Shown here: positions 10,991 to 23,610 of the stretch, piece by piece
How positions within the stretch are numbered: the stretch's first letter is position 1
How the letters are laid out: the number at the start of each line of letters is the position of its first letter
Assembly: GCF_001540865.1 (NCBI RefSeq)
Contig: NC_033627.1
Coordinates: forward strand, 3,595,734 to 3,659,733
Source of the DNA: Ananas comosus
Taxonomy: Eukaryota > Streptophyta > Magnoliopsida > Poales > Bromeliaceae
DNA: 64,000 bases
Direction of reading: 5' to 3'
Notes under the pieces: model-generated
Database searches by the model: none
What the model was told of the DNA's origin: nothing
Seen by the model: the letters and a program-made list of their open reading frames with translations, nothing else
Translations under genes and position numbers: made by a program

Positions 10991-13102
10991 GCTTAGTTTA
11001 TTATTAAACTTTTAGTCTTTAAATTTTTAATAGAGTCATCACCAAATAGTAAATTTTAGGCATCTAAAGAGAGAGAACTAGCTATTACAGGGATAGATAT
11101 AAGTATGGGGATAAGAAAAATAGTGTTTGGATGAAAATTAGGTTGTTCCCGGGAATAAGAATAATTTTAGATAGTTTTATATAGAAAATAGAGGTGTTGG
11201 TGGGAATAACCGAGAACTACTATTCTCGGATAAAAAATTAGCGTTTGGGTATAAAGGAGGGATAAGGGCCTATTCCTATCCCTATCCCCTAACCAAACGC
11301 AATAAGAAATAAATAGCAAATTCTATTCTTCTATTATTAGTAGTATTCTTAATCCGGCTACATTAATACAAATCGGAAGAAAAATTATATTAAAACACGC
11401 CAAACATGTATTTTACGTAGATTGCGGAGGAGTATCAAATTAAAATTCTATGTTTGAGGCTCAAATTTTTTTGTCCTTTTAAAGGTGTCCTAGGAAAAAG
11501 CTACATGTACATTTATATATACATATAAGTGTAAATATTGCATCTCTCTAATCTTAGAATTTACAAATTTTTTAAAAGTTTTTTTTAATATTATAAAAAA
11601 GTTAATAAAACTTGTAAAATAAATTATAATCTTTGGATTAGTACGTAAGATACAAAATTCAGGTACAACATCTCATATGCCCTTCAAAAGTTCAAAAAAA
11701 TCTCTAATTTTCTAGAATTTACAAATGAGATTAGATTTTAGAATAATATTTTTGGCAATTTAAGGATAAATTTAAATTTTTAATAATAATAAGAAATAAA
11801 TAAGTAAAAGTTTCTAAAATTTATATCTAATTTACAAGTGTACAGATAGTACTGCTCATTACGCGGACAAATTCATTCACATTTACATTCAAAAAAAAAA
11901 ACAAACAAATTCATTCACACATTACAGGATAAGAGTTTGCTAAGAATAATTGTAGAAATTTCGAACTAGCTTGAATTCACACATTACAGGATAAGAGTTT
12001 TTTTTTTCTTTTGTGTTTTTGAAAAAGGTGCATGCATGGTTTCTAGAAGTAGTGGGATATATGATAACTTATCACTTATCCGATACCTTGGATTTATATC
12101 CAAGTATAATTCGCAATATTACCCAATTTTTTTTAAAAAAAATTGTGAGTAATAAAACATCTTAGCTTTGAATAATTGGAACTTGTGTACAAACTCCCCA
12201 CTCAATCAATAAATAACAAAAAAAAAGAAAGAAAAATTAAGCACTCATATAAGTTCTCCACACCACATATTAATCAGCAGGGTCTCCCAAGTCAAAAAAG
12301 ATCAATAAATAAATAAATAAATAAAAAATAAAACCCTTTTCTCACCTCCCTAAATTTCCACCTTTAACCAAAAGCACCAAAACTCACATACTAGTCAATG
12401 CACACCCCATACATAGTTCACACTTCACACTCACTTTTAACTCTCCAAATTAAGAGGAATAAATTATTGCATGGACCACGCTCTATAGACCGAGACAATT
12501 TATTATTATTCATATAATTTGCGTAACTAATCTCCCACCTATAAGATACTACAAAATATGTAAACAAGTATAGCGCTACTCTTATCTGAACTATTTAGAG
12601 AATATAAATTAGAATTAATTTCATACATATTCCTGCAAATATAATAAATAATTTCATATAATATTTTTACAAAAGTCATAATATTTTCAAATGCCTTTTA
12701 ATTTGTTACCGTTAGAGAACCGTTTATATTTTTAATTTTACTATTACAAATATATCTCTCCATAAGGCATACTAGTATAATAATAATATAAACAGGTAAA
12801 AATATCAAAAACTAACTAGAGCTAAGTATTTAACCTATGGTTAACTAATTTCTAACGGATTCTAACGGTAGGGATATATTTGAAAATATCAGGATTTTAG
12901 TAGGGACAACATACGAAAGTTGAACTTTGTAGGGATATATTTGCTATTCACTATGTTACGAAAGTTGAATTTTGTAAGGATATATTTAACATTATGTTTG
13001 TAGAAATATGTATAAAATTAACTATATAAATTATAACTTCTTTAGAAGGCCCCAGACTATAGACCGGGTGTATGCGATGACTCATTTCCCATGTGTGAGC
13101 CC
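10991..13102. other. Intergenic stretch with one possible MITE
   Basis: About 11090-11320 has complementary ends (GGGATAAG... and ...CCTATCCC, with GTTTGG/CCAAAC near each end), which looks like a small MITE without a defined boundary. A repeated 25-30 base word containing ATTACAGGATAAGAG occurs twice at about 11920-11935 and 11980-12000. The region before the transporter gene is otherwise AT-rich. No gene supported. Confidence 0.45.
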
Positions 13103-13110
13103 GATCTCTC

Positions 13111-13451
13111 TAGGGATGCAAATGGATCCGGGTTGGTGGAGCTCCGCCCCGATCCGCCCCGAATGGGGTGGTAAGTGGGAACAAAAAATATAAAAAAATA
13201 TAACCCGCCCCGAATCCGCCCCGATCCGCCAAGTAAATGGAGCGGGAGGTGGGAGACTCTTTTCTTCCTTCAATCCGCCCCGATCCGTCAAAAATCCGGC
13301 TCCCGCCCGATCCGCCCCGAATGGAGCGGTAAGTGGGAGCCAAAAATAAAATAAAAAGTAACCCGCCCTGGATTCGCCCCGCCCCGATAAGAAATGGAGC
13401 GGGAGGTGGGGGAACTCTCCCGCCCCCGGATCCGCCCCGTTTGCATCCCTA
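13111..13451. mobile_element. hAT-type MITE with GC-rich body, 8 bp target duplication
   Basis: The termini are TAGGGATGCAAA and TTTGCATCCCTA, flanked by the perfect 8 bp duplication GATCTCTC (13103-13110 and 13452-13459). The 341 bp body repeats words such as GATCCGCCCCG and GGAGCGGGAGGTGGG. Open frames across it are by-products of the repeat. The terminal sequence and 8 bp duplication fit the hAT superfamily. It lies about 250 bp upstream of the transporter start codon, so it sits in or near that gene's promoter. Confidence 0.85.
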
Positions 13452-13591
13452 GATCTCTCCATTAGTCGACAGTCGACACGCACACTTTTACTTTGAGACT
13501 TTTCTCCATTCCAAACCAATAACAACTCCTCGTTCTTACTCCCCCACACTACTTAAACATACATAGTTGTAGCATCTCCCCTCCCACTGCT

Positions 13592-13682
13592 CTGCTGCTG
13601 CTGCTGCTGCTGCTGCGCCTTCTGATTCTGAATAAAAAAAAATTTGAATTTGAATTTGAATTTGAATTTGAATTTGAATTTA
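13592..13682 (+). repeat. CTG and TTTGAA microsatellites in the transporter leader
   Basis: About eight CTG units (13592-13616) are followed by six to seven units of TTTGAA (about 13643-13682). The second ends 15 bases before the ATG at 13698. If transcription starts near 13550, both lie in the 5' untranslated region. Confidence 0.7.
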
Positions 13683-13697
13683 AAGAATTAAAGAAAG

Positions 13698-15943
13698 ATG
13701 GTGTTTGCGGGAGAAGGCGGCGGCGGCAGCAGCAGCGGCGGTAGGAGGATGGCGTTTTGGTGGGGGTTCGCGGTGGGGGTGGTGCGGGGGCGGTGGTTCA
13801 TGGTGTTCGCGTCGCTGCTGATCATGGCGGCGTCGGGGGCGACGTACATATTCGGGATATACTCCAAGGACCTGAAGGCGGCGCTCGGCTACGACCAGCA
13901 GACGCTGAACACGCTGAGCTTCTTCAAGGACGTGGGGGCCAACGTCGGCGTGCTGTCCGGCCTCATCAACGAGGTCACGCCGCCGTGGGTCGTGCTCGCC
14001 ATCGGCGCCGGCATGAACCTCTTCGGCTACCTCATGATCTACCTCGCCATCACCGGCCGCACCGCCCCGCCCAGCGTCGCCCTCATGTGCTTCTACATCT
14101 TCATCGGCGCCAACTCGCAGGTGCCTGACATTTATATATATATATAGGATGATTTTCTGTGCAGTTCATTCGCTTACGCAGTTAGAAGCTAAAAGAGTAG
14201 TATAGATAGAGACTCCATCTCCCTCTTGTTGTTTAGTTTTTTTTCTTTTTTTGAAATAAATAGGACCTAACCAATTTTTCATTTGTTAATTTTATGATTT
14301 TAATTGTTGAAATTGTATCAAGCAGCCTTAATAATTTAAGTTATTGCAGTTTTATTAAAATATTTTTTTTCCTTTTATTTTACTATTTATGTATACTTTG
14401 CAAAAGTATATATATATATATATGTATAGGATTGATTTTTTAAATTAGAAATTGAAATATGAGATGAGATAGAAAAATTATTGAGCTGGTATGTATGTAT
14501 GTATGCATGCAGGCGTTCGCTAACACGGGGGCGCTGGTGACGTGCGTGAAGAACTTCCCGGAGAGCCGCGGCGTGGTGCTCGGCCTCCTGAAGGGCTTCG
14601 TCGGGCTCAGCGGCGCCATCTTCACGCAGCTGTACTACGCCATCTACGGTGGCGAGGACTCCAAGTCCCTCGTCCTCCTCATCGCCTGGCTCCCGGCCGT
14701 CATCTCCATCCTCTTCGTCCACACCATCCGCATCATCCCCTACCCGCGCGGCCGCCATGCCGCCGAGACCACCTCCCCCTTCTACTGCTTCCTCTACATC
14801 TCCATCGCCCTCGCCACCTACCTCATGGTCGTCATCGTCGTCGAGAACCAGGTCGCGTTCTCGCACGCCGAGTACAGCGTCGGCGCCGCCGTCCTCGTCG
14901 TCCTCCTCTTCCTCCCCCTCGCCGTCGTCGTAAAGCAGGAGGTCAGGAGCTCCAAGCAAGAAGACGGCGTCGATCGTTCATCCTCCTCTAATCCTCCGAA
15001 CGGTCCCCCGCTGACCAGCATCGCGATCGTCGAGAAGACGTCTGCGGAGGAGGAGGAGGAGCCACGAAAGCGGTCGTGCGTCACGAACATGTTCAGCCCT
15101 CCGGCGAGGGGCGACGACTACTCGATCCTGCAGGCACTGGTGAGCGTGGACATGATCGTGCTGTTCGTGGCGACGATATGCGGGGTGGGCGGCACGCTGA
15201 CGGCGATCGACAACATGGGCCAGATCGGGCAGTCGCTCGGCTACCCGACGAGGAGCATCAACACCTTCGTCTCGCTGGTGAGCATCTGGAACTACGCGGG
15301 CCGCGTCGCCGCCGGGTTCGCGTCCGAGTTCCTCCTCGCCAAGTACAAGTTCCCGCGCCCGCTCGTGCTCACCTTCGTGCTCCTGCTCGCCTGCGTCGGC
15401 CACCTCCTCATCGCCTTCGGCGTGCCGCAGTCGCTCTACGCCGCCTCCATCATCATCGGCTTCTGCTTCGGCGCGCAGTGGCCGCTGCTCTTCGCCATCA
15501 TCTCGGAGGTGTTCGGCCTCAAATACTACTCGACGCTCTACAACTTCGGCTCCGTCGCGAGCCCGATCGGGTCGTACATACTCAACGTGAGGATCACCGG
15601 GCACTTGTACGACCGCGAGGCCGCGAAGGAGAGCGACGGGCTCGCCGGAGTGGTCGGCAAGGACACGACGTGCATGGGAGTGCACTGCTTCAAGCTCTCG
15701 TTCATTATAATAAGCGCCGTGACCGTGGTGGGGGCCTTGGTCTCGTTGATACTGGTGTGGAGGACAAGGAAGTTTTATAAGAGGGATATATATGCTAAAT
15801 TCAGAGACTCTCCTCCTACTGTGGATATTGTGGAGAATAATAGTAATAGCAATGGGGTGGTGGGGGAGAGTGTTAATGGAGTGGAGGAGAAGTGTGTTGC
15901 AGAGAATAATGGAGTGAATGGGGTGAGGTTAATAAGAGAATAG
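13698..15943 (+). CDS. Nodulin-like / MFS domain membrane transporter
   Basis: Two exons, 13698-14120 and 14513-15943, join in phase 0 across a GT-AG intron and give 617 residues. The N-terminal half is a nodulin-like domain: RWFMVFASLLIMAASGATYI begins the first membrane segment, followed by FGIYSKDLK and LGYDQQTLN. The second half, after a hydrophilic loop of about 100 residues (near 285-385, with the acidic run EEEEEP), is a major-facilitator domain with FVSLVSIWNYAGR and IIGFCFGAQWPLLFAIISEV. About twelve hydrophobic segments are expected, so this is a multipass membrane protein. The family is often annotated as NFD4-like, and substrates are mostly unknown, so no substrate is inferred. 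The first ATG fits family N-termini, and a glycine/serine-rich stretch follows it. The coding region is strongly GC-rich against its AT-rich flanks, and the last 60 codons are much less so. Confidence 0.93.
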
Positions 15944-16537
15944 GTTTGTTTGTTTTTAATTTCAAAAAAGAAGAGATTTGTAATTGTATAAGCTAGCCAA
16001 AAAACTCATATTTATTTAGTGTGTGAAAGATGATATATAAAAGAATATTTCGAGCTTCTTTTTCATTAAACACACTTTTATCTAGGAGAAATATAATAAT
16101 ATGCATTAAGTTCATACTCCTTCAAATATTGTTAAGAGTTCAAATATATTATATAATTTATAAAAGAGAAAAAAATAATTTATATTGCGTTCCATACAGC
16201 TAATAAGATGCTTTTAGATTTAATAAATTTTATTAGATATGTTATATATATTTTTGGAGTCGATTTAAGCCGACCTAGGCCAAAAACTTTCGAACAATTA
16301 GTAATACCGGAGTCTAGACTCAGGTGCTTAGTGCATTCAAAAACAAAATTGGAATTTAAATAGGATTTTGTGCTCACATGGAGAGTGACTTTTCAAACAA
16401 AAAAAATTCTGAATTTGGACTCATAGTGAAGTTGATAGAGACATTGCAACAATAATCTTCAATTCATTATTTTTGGGGGGTTATAGATTAATTTACAAGC
16501 AATTGAGTCAATATGAATCTCTTTAGTGATAGAGGAC
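15944..16537. other. 3' flank of the transporter gene, no gene seen
   Basis: AT-rich sequence after the stop codon. It probably contains the transcript end, but no signal is clear enough to place. No further gene supported. Confidence 0.5.
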
Positions 16538-17248
16538 TAGGGGTGGAAACGAGCCGAGCTCGAGCGAGCTTATGTCAGCTCAAATTCGGCTTGAAATTAA
16601 TTTCGAGCCTAAATCTAGGCTCATTTAATTCGAGCGAGCTCGAGCGAGCCTAATTTTTGAGTCGAGCCGAGCTCGAGCTCTAAACGAGCGATTGAAATTC
16701 TCGACATTATATAATCAATGGTTTAATTTATATAGAACATTACTTATAATTTGATGCAATATGTCCAATAGTTCAAAATACAAAAATTACAAAGAAATGT
16801 GAGCTTAGGGTGACTGCCTGACTGGGGTGAGGGCCTGAGAGAGAGAGAGAAAATGAGACGAGAGAGAGAGATGGGGGGGGGGGGGGGAATTAGGAATTTG
16901 AAAATTTGAATGTTATATATTTTTAGTGTTATGTGCAATAGTGAAAATCTGAAAGAGAGAGTGTGTTATATAAATTTTAGAATTGGCTCAATTGCACGGT
17001 TGTACTTATTGGGTTTATTTTATGGGCCAACAATAATGGCCTAAATTAAATTAAAGCCTATATATAATAAAATACATTATATATATATATATATATATAT
17101 CGAGCTTTTCGAGCTTTTCGAGCCTAATTCGAACGAGCCGAGTAATACTCAAGCTCGGCTCATTTAATTTCGAGTCGAGCTCGAGCGAGCTGAATATCGA
17201 GCCGAACACGAGTCGAACGCGAGCCGGCTCGCTCGTTTGCCAGCCCTA
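16538..17248. mobile_element. hAT-like non-autonomous element rich in GAGC words
   Basis: The left end TAGGGGTGGAAACGAG and right end CTCGTTTGCCAGCCCTA are imperfect complements. The subterminal regions repeat CGAGCCGAGCTCGAGC-like palindromic words. Flanks read ATAGAGGAC before and ATAGAGAC after, an 8 bp duplication with one extra base on the left. The interior holds GA, G and TA microsatellites (about 16838-16885 and 17080-17100). There is no coding capacity. Partial relatives lie near 36190-36360 and 37455-37630. Confidence 0.7.
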
Positions 17249-17369
17249 ATAGAGACATTGCATTTATTCAATATTTTCATTTGGATTAATTGATTTTTCT
17301 CCTACTATAAAAGTTACTGATTAGGCAATAGTATTACAAATACAACACTGAACTGAGTTCAGCTACTAT

Positions 17370-17860
17370 ATATCCGTTTAGAAAAACGAAAACTTTCGTC
17401 CTGTTAAGTCGTTTTAGATGATATGAATTTCGGATCTATGATCGGAACCGTTAAACTTGATTTAGAGTATTTATAACGTCTAGAAATAAAATTTTATAAA
17501 ATTTGAAATTCGTTATCAAGTTCATTGAAGAGTCGAAAAGGAATAACCTTGTGAAAATAGATGTTAGACTTTTTTAATTTATGATCGGGATTATCAAACG
17601 TTATCTAAATAGTATAAAAAATTTTGTATCAAAAATTCAAATTGTTTGGATTGTTTTATATCGTTAAATAAGGAAACAACTCATATAGACCGTCAAAAAC
17701 TGTTGATTTTGTGATTCTTTGATACTACATAAATAATTTTTAAAATTTTTAAAATTTAGTTTCTAAACATTTTAAATACTCTAGATCAATTTTAACTGTT
17801 ACGTTCATCGATTCGAAATTTATGTTATCTAAAACGACTTAGAAGATTGAAGACCCCCAT
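17370..17860. mobile_element. Fold-back element of the GTCGTTTTAGATGAT family
   Basis: The left arm near 17385-17445 (CCTGTTAAGTCGTTTTAGAT) is mirrored by CTAAAACGACTTAGAAGA near 17830-17847. The middle holds the common family words for TTTAGAGTATTTATAAC and its complement. Its right half is also part of the segment repeated at 1-2292. No coding capacity. The outer ends are not defined by a target duplication. Confidence 0.5.
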
Positions 17861-19915
17861 CATTCTAAAAGGATAGTAGCTGAATTCCACATAATCCTAG
17901 ATTAAGGATTCTCTTCTTTTTTTTCAGTATAAAAGGAAGCCATTTTCATTGTAATAAACAAAAGATAATTTTAATATTGACAGATAAAAATTTCAAATAT
18001 GATTTGTTGGAAGCATGATTTTCACCGAAACCAATTATTAGAATCGGTATTTGTGCTGATACCGATTATGTAACACGTGACCTAAAATAGAACAAAATAT
18101 AATATGAAGAAGAGATATTGGATTAGAAAGATAACTAAACTAATACTTTATTAATTAAAAAAATTTAATTATACCCTAGAGACAGTGCACTTATGCAACC
18201 ACATTTACTAGCACTTGTTACTCTAATTAACCAATGCCTAACAATATATTATAAAGTCATACCAGATGATAAATCCAATTTTTATTTTGAATAATTATAA
18301 AATATAATTTGAATAAACTTTATTTCTAATTCAATTTTAGATTAAGTTTGGATTATTATTTTGCAACATGAATGTTATTTATTGATTGAATTCGGTAAAG
18401 ATGACCCCTCGAAATAGCAGATTTAATGTATGTTATATATATACATCTGCATCCTAGTGAATCTACATAAGTAAGGCTTAGTTTGGTATTGAGGTCTATC
18501 TAACGCTAATAGATAAAATGGAGTTGTGGAAAAAGCATATAGAAATATGTTTATGCGTTATACGGTAGAACCGCAGAAAATATATTGTAACCGACTCATC
18601 GATATGCGGAGCGCAATATTACATACAGAAACAAACAGGATATTTTTTCAACGTACTTTCTCACCGCACGTAACGCAATCTCCCCGCAATCCCAAACGAA
18701 GCCTAAATAAATTTATAATATTCCAGTAATTAATCACATAACTTATGGAAGTGTGGACAAGTATCCCAATTGATAGAAGCATTCAACCGAAATTGTTGTC
18801 TAAACTCTACTATTGTATTTTTTTTTGGGTAAACTTCAAATACCACCCTCATGGTTTCCTACTTTTTTACTTTAGTATCCTATAGTTTAAAGTGTATCAA
18901 TTTAGTACCCTGTGGTTTAATTTTTCTCTTTTTGTCGGCTCCTCCGTTAATATTTCGTTAAATTATATACAAAAAACCTTCAGATATCCTACCTAGATTT
19001 ATCGAATATTCACTTTAGTACCTTTTAGTTTTAACTTTGTCACTGATTTAATAAAAAAAATTAATAGAGGAGATAATAAAAAAAGAAAAATAAAACAACA
19101 TGATACTAAATTAACATATTTTAAAATACAGAGTATTAAAGTGAGAAATGCGAAACTACAGGAGTAGTATTTGAAGTTTTTATTTTTTCTTTTTTTAAGG
19201 AGAAACAAAGAAGCACCACCTCATAATTAAGGACATGTAGGGACCATTGATATTAATATTTTCTTTTGAAAAAATTGACTATATTTTGAATTTATCTACA
19301 AAATAATTGGTGCTGCATTATTGTTAGCTACATGATGGTCAAGCACTTTGATGGACCTAATGAAGTAAAGTTGGACCCTAATTGATCCTAAGGTTTGAAC
19401 CTCAAAACAAGTTCTTGCCAAGTTCAAGCCTGGTCCAAATAATGAGTCAATTGGACAAGAGGTATGTTTTCTTCGGGTTTAAGTTAATTTGGATTTGGAT
19501 TTGGATTTGAATTTTTGTATATAATTGTTCTGCAAATCGACCCGTAATCTATTTGGGCTATTCAGGCCCAAGCTGAATTGGCATGGATTCAAATTGCTAG
19601 GCCTAGCTTGGTTGGCTTTATTAGATGTTGTTTTCTTTGGAGAGAGAGAGAGAGAGAGAGAGAGTAAAGTAAAAAATCTATCCTCTTCATTTATTTTGTA
19701 AAAAATAGAGTAAACTAAAAATGTAAAGTAAGTAGATTTTGAATTTGAAACCTTGAATACCAACGATCGAGTATTTAATCAACTGCGTCAAGTAATGGAG
19801 TTAATTAATTTTTACTATTAGAGTCAATTTGTTTCTCCGTGTCGATGCAGAGCTAGTTTACTTCGTTGATCTGTAAGCATGGGCAAAGTCAAGATTACGC
19901 ATATGGTTAGTAGAG
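17660..19915. repeat. Source copy of the 2.25 kb segment repeated at 1-2292
   Basis: Continuous similarity to the left end of the window, in the same order and orientation. It contains a fold-back half, a fold-back MITE (about 18826-19182), a GA microsatellite at 19640-19663 and AT-rich filler. No gene is visible. It reads more smoothly than the copy at 1-2292, so it is likely the more accurate version. Confidence 0.75.
18826..19182. mobile_element. Fold-back MITE, diverged copy of the 6567-7001 family
   Basis: The left part begins GGGTAAACTTCAAATACCAC and the right part ends with GTAGTATTTGAAGTTTTTA. The inside carries the family's TTTAGTA and GTGGTTT units. The target duplication cannot be read because the flanks are T-rich. 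An indel-rich version is at about 1185-1535. Confidence 0.55.
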
Positions 19916-19999
19916 CTTGCGATCTTCTTGCTTTTGTGACTTCGGTGAAGCAACCAGACCCTTAGGGGGGGTGTTTGAATTGATAATGCGGCGAATCAG

Positions 20000-22900
20000 C
20001 TATAAATCAAATTTATTAAGGCCCTATTTACATGCTCCTAAAAACGTAGTATAGTTAAATTATGTTACACCGGTAAAAAAATTATTCTGTAAAGTGTTTA
20101 TGAGAAAAAAAAAATAACGTATTTTTTTGGAGGATAGTTATACTATACTTCAAAAAATAGAGTAAAACTACAAACCTACATGTTAAATTTCAAATTTTAA
20201 AATTAATTTTAATTTTAAATTTTTAATTTTTAATTTTAATTTTCAATTTTTTAAATTTTAAATTTTATAATTTTATAATTTCAAATCTTATTTTTCAATA
20301 TCAAATTTCAATTTCCAAATATTAAAATTTAATTTTCATTTTAAATATTAATTTTCAAATTTAAAATTTCAAAATTCAAATTTAAAATTTAAAATTTCAA
20401 AATTTAAATATAGATTTTTTATTTTAATTTCAAATTTTAAAGTTTAAATTGTATGTTTTAAATTTCAAAATTTTTTAAATTTTAATTTTGAAACTTAAAT
20501 TTTAAATTTAAGTTTAAAATTTTAAATCTAGGATTTAGGTTTCAGATTTCATATTTTTAAATTCAAGTTTCAAATTTCTAATTTCAAATTTAAAAATTCA
20601 AAATTCAAATGTTTAAATTTTAAATTTAAATTTTAAAAATTTTAGAACTTCAATTGTTATAAACCTTGTAGAATTGTACGATATATATTCAAATAGCTTA
20701 GAAATGAAGCTGTAGGACTTTTTAATAGTAACAGAATTTCGTATTTCATTTATACCAAAACTACATAATAAATTACTACATAATAAATTACATGAAGTGT
20801 TTTAACTATGCATCCAAAAAGAGAATAAGTGATGTTTGGTTAGATATAATTGTATATCTAATGAGGTGGAGAATGCACCAGTTATAATTACTTCCATTTT
20901 ATTTAATTAAATGTAGCAAAGAATATTGTAACTATAAATATATATTATTTTAGTTGCTTGCAGTTGAGAAGCGTATTTGTAAATTTTTAATTTGGTTAAA
21001 TAAGGAAATCTTCTTACCCTTTCAATTTAGTAAAATAAGCAAATCTACTTACGATACTATTATCAAATATTGGCCTTTTAATTAATAACTTCATCAAAAT
21101 TAATATTTTTAATTACTTTTTAGAAAATAAAAGTTAGAACATTAAAATAGCTACTAAAGTTATAAAATTAAACAAAATATTTAACTAAATTAATTAGAAT
21201 CGCGTAACTCACAATTCCTGCATAAGTTTTTATGAACGACGAGACCAATCCATGCATAGAAATTTATGAGCACGGATTGTAAGAGAGACGGGCCCATAGT
21301 TGAGGTTCTTAGTACAATTTTTACCTAAATTTTCATATGGGGATGTCGACGAATCCGAATCTGAACATGTTGGATTTTGAAAAATCCATAGCAAAAATAG
21401 AACAAAAACGAAAAAACGAAACCCAAAATCGAACAGAACTTAATCTGACAATTCAAACCCGAGAGCAATCATTTCTCTTTACCAAATTTTAAAATACATT
21501 TATACTTCAATCTAAAATTTCAAGTTACGACATAATATAAAGCCTTATCCAATTTGGGTTTAGATTTGGGTCAGGTATAGATAAATATCATATCCGAATT
21601 CACAATAGTCAGGTTTTATTTTTGTAACACCCCAATAGTCCCATATCAAATGAAAAAATAATTTTGAATAAAATATATGAGGCTTCATGCGTAAGTAATA
21701 ATAATTAGGCTTAAGAATTTTGAGACAGTAATTGTTTTGACCCAATATCTTCATAGAGTTTGTCATTGTCATGGCAATTCCTTTGCTGTTGTAACTTTAG
21801 TTTTAACATTTTAATTTTGTCAATTTTCTATCCTTTATAGTATTAGCCCGCCGCAATTTGTAAATATCTATTTCATATTTTATATTTGGATTTATTAATA
21901 TCTCATTACAAGGCAAAAAATTTTAAAATTTTAATTTTCTCAATCTTCTATCTTCTATAGTATTAGACAGCCGTAATTTGTACATATCATTTTATTTATT
22001 ATTATCATCGCTAGTGAACCGCATCGTTATATATATTTTTTTATAACCATAATCAAAGTCATATCTATCTACGATCATTCAAATCCAAATTTAGGTAAAA
22101 TTTTGGATATATTCATATTTTTTTTCCATCTTTATTCTAGGGTTTACTGGTTATAATACTATATATTATATATAATGATATATATTATATATAATATATA
22201 ATATGTATCTTTATATCATAGAGAGAGGAGAGAAGGAGAAGAGAGAGAGAAGAGCGTAGCGCTACTTACTATCTATAGTACGAGCTCCAGCGAGTACTAC
22301 TAGTGTTTGTTTCGATTTAGGGAGCTTCAAATTAATGATCACACACCGTTAAAACTAATTAGGTTTTTGGTTATAAAGTTTCTGCGAAATCAAAATTTTT
22401 TATTTTTTGATCGACATAGTTTACACTTATGATAACATATTTCAAAATTGTCAATTGTTCAATGGATATATAACGGAGTTTGACGTTTACGTTGTGTAAG
22501 AGAATCTAATTCTTCAAATTTTGATAGAAAATACTTTAAACTATATAGATTAAGGTTAACTTTTTTAATTTTGAATTTAAATCATATGCTTCAATTTTAA
22601 ATTATTCAATTTCTACCATCCATTTTGATATATTTATTTACTAAGTAAACGATATCGAAAAACAACTAAATTTTATTACTAAGAAATTCATATACCTTAG
22701 TCATATTTACGGTGTGGATCATTGATTTGAATGCCTCTTAGGATCATTGATTTGAATGCCGTAATTTGTATCATATCTATTTTATTTTTTCTATTTAGAA
22801 TTTATTAATGTCTCGTTACAAGTCAAAAAATTTATAAATTTTAATTTTCGTTATTTTCTATCTTTTATAGTATAGCCAGTACTTTACTAGTTTATTTATT

Positions 22901-23061
22901 TATTTATTATTATCATCGCTAGTGAACCGACTCGTTTATATATATTTTTTTATAACCATATCCAAGTCATATCTATCTTACGATCATTCAAATCCAAATA
23001 TTAGGTTAAAATTTAGGATATATTCATATATTTTTTTCCATTTATTCTAGGGTTTACTGGC

Positions 23062-23093
<32 letters not shown>

Positions 23094-23550
23094 ATATATA
23101 CGTAATATATACGTATATATATATATATATATATACTATAGAATTGGCTGGATATCACTATTAGTAGTAAACACTCTTTTTGTCTATCATTATTTTTAAT
23201 TTTGGATGAAAATTATAGGTTAGGTGATATTAGTCAGTTTGAAGTTGAGTGCGTCCCCCTATGGGTTCGTGGTCCATCCATGGTTATAGTATTTAACTCC
23301 AATGCGTTGAAATGTGAAAGAGTTTTGAACCATGGGCCTAAAAAAAATCATATGATAGCAATAATAGATTTGCACTAATATATCAGTCAAATATTATATA
23401 TATATATTATATATATATATTATATATATATTATATAATTATAATATATATAGTAAAGTAACAAAATTAGAAAAATAAATAGGGGATCCCTTTCATTACT
23501 CCTTGTGTGGTTGGGGGCCCTGACCGTGAGTAAGAAGGCGAGGCGAGGCG

Positions 23551-23584
<34 letters not shown>

Positions 23585-23610
23585 TGATTTTCTATTTTAT
23601 TTTATCATTT
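20000..23610. other. AT-rich intergenic block with degenerate repeats
   Basis: No gene supported. 20150-20660 is a low-complexity block built from AAATTT-like words. About 21627-21760 resembles one LTR of the TRIM at 53404-53816 (TGTAACACCCCAATAGTC...), so it may be a solo LTR. About 21855-22150 is repeated at 22755-23060. TA-rich microsatellites lie at 22160-22205, 23060-23140 and 23390-23455, and a GA tract at 22220-22255. About 23138-23395 resembles the MITE at 36781-37034. Confidence 0.5.

Noticed and set aside
13082..13549. 155-codon frame on the minus strand over the GC-rich repeat
   Set aside because: It lies within a hAT MITE of repeated GATCCGCCCCG words. The frame is a by-product of GC-rich repeats.
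14387..15685. Several long frames antisense to or shifted from the transporter exon 2
   Set aside because: Arginine-, proline- or acid-rich shadows of a GC-rich coding exon.
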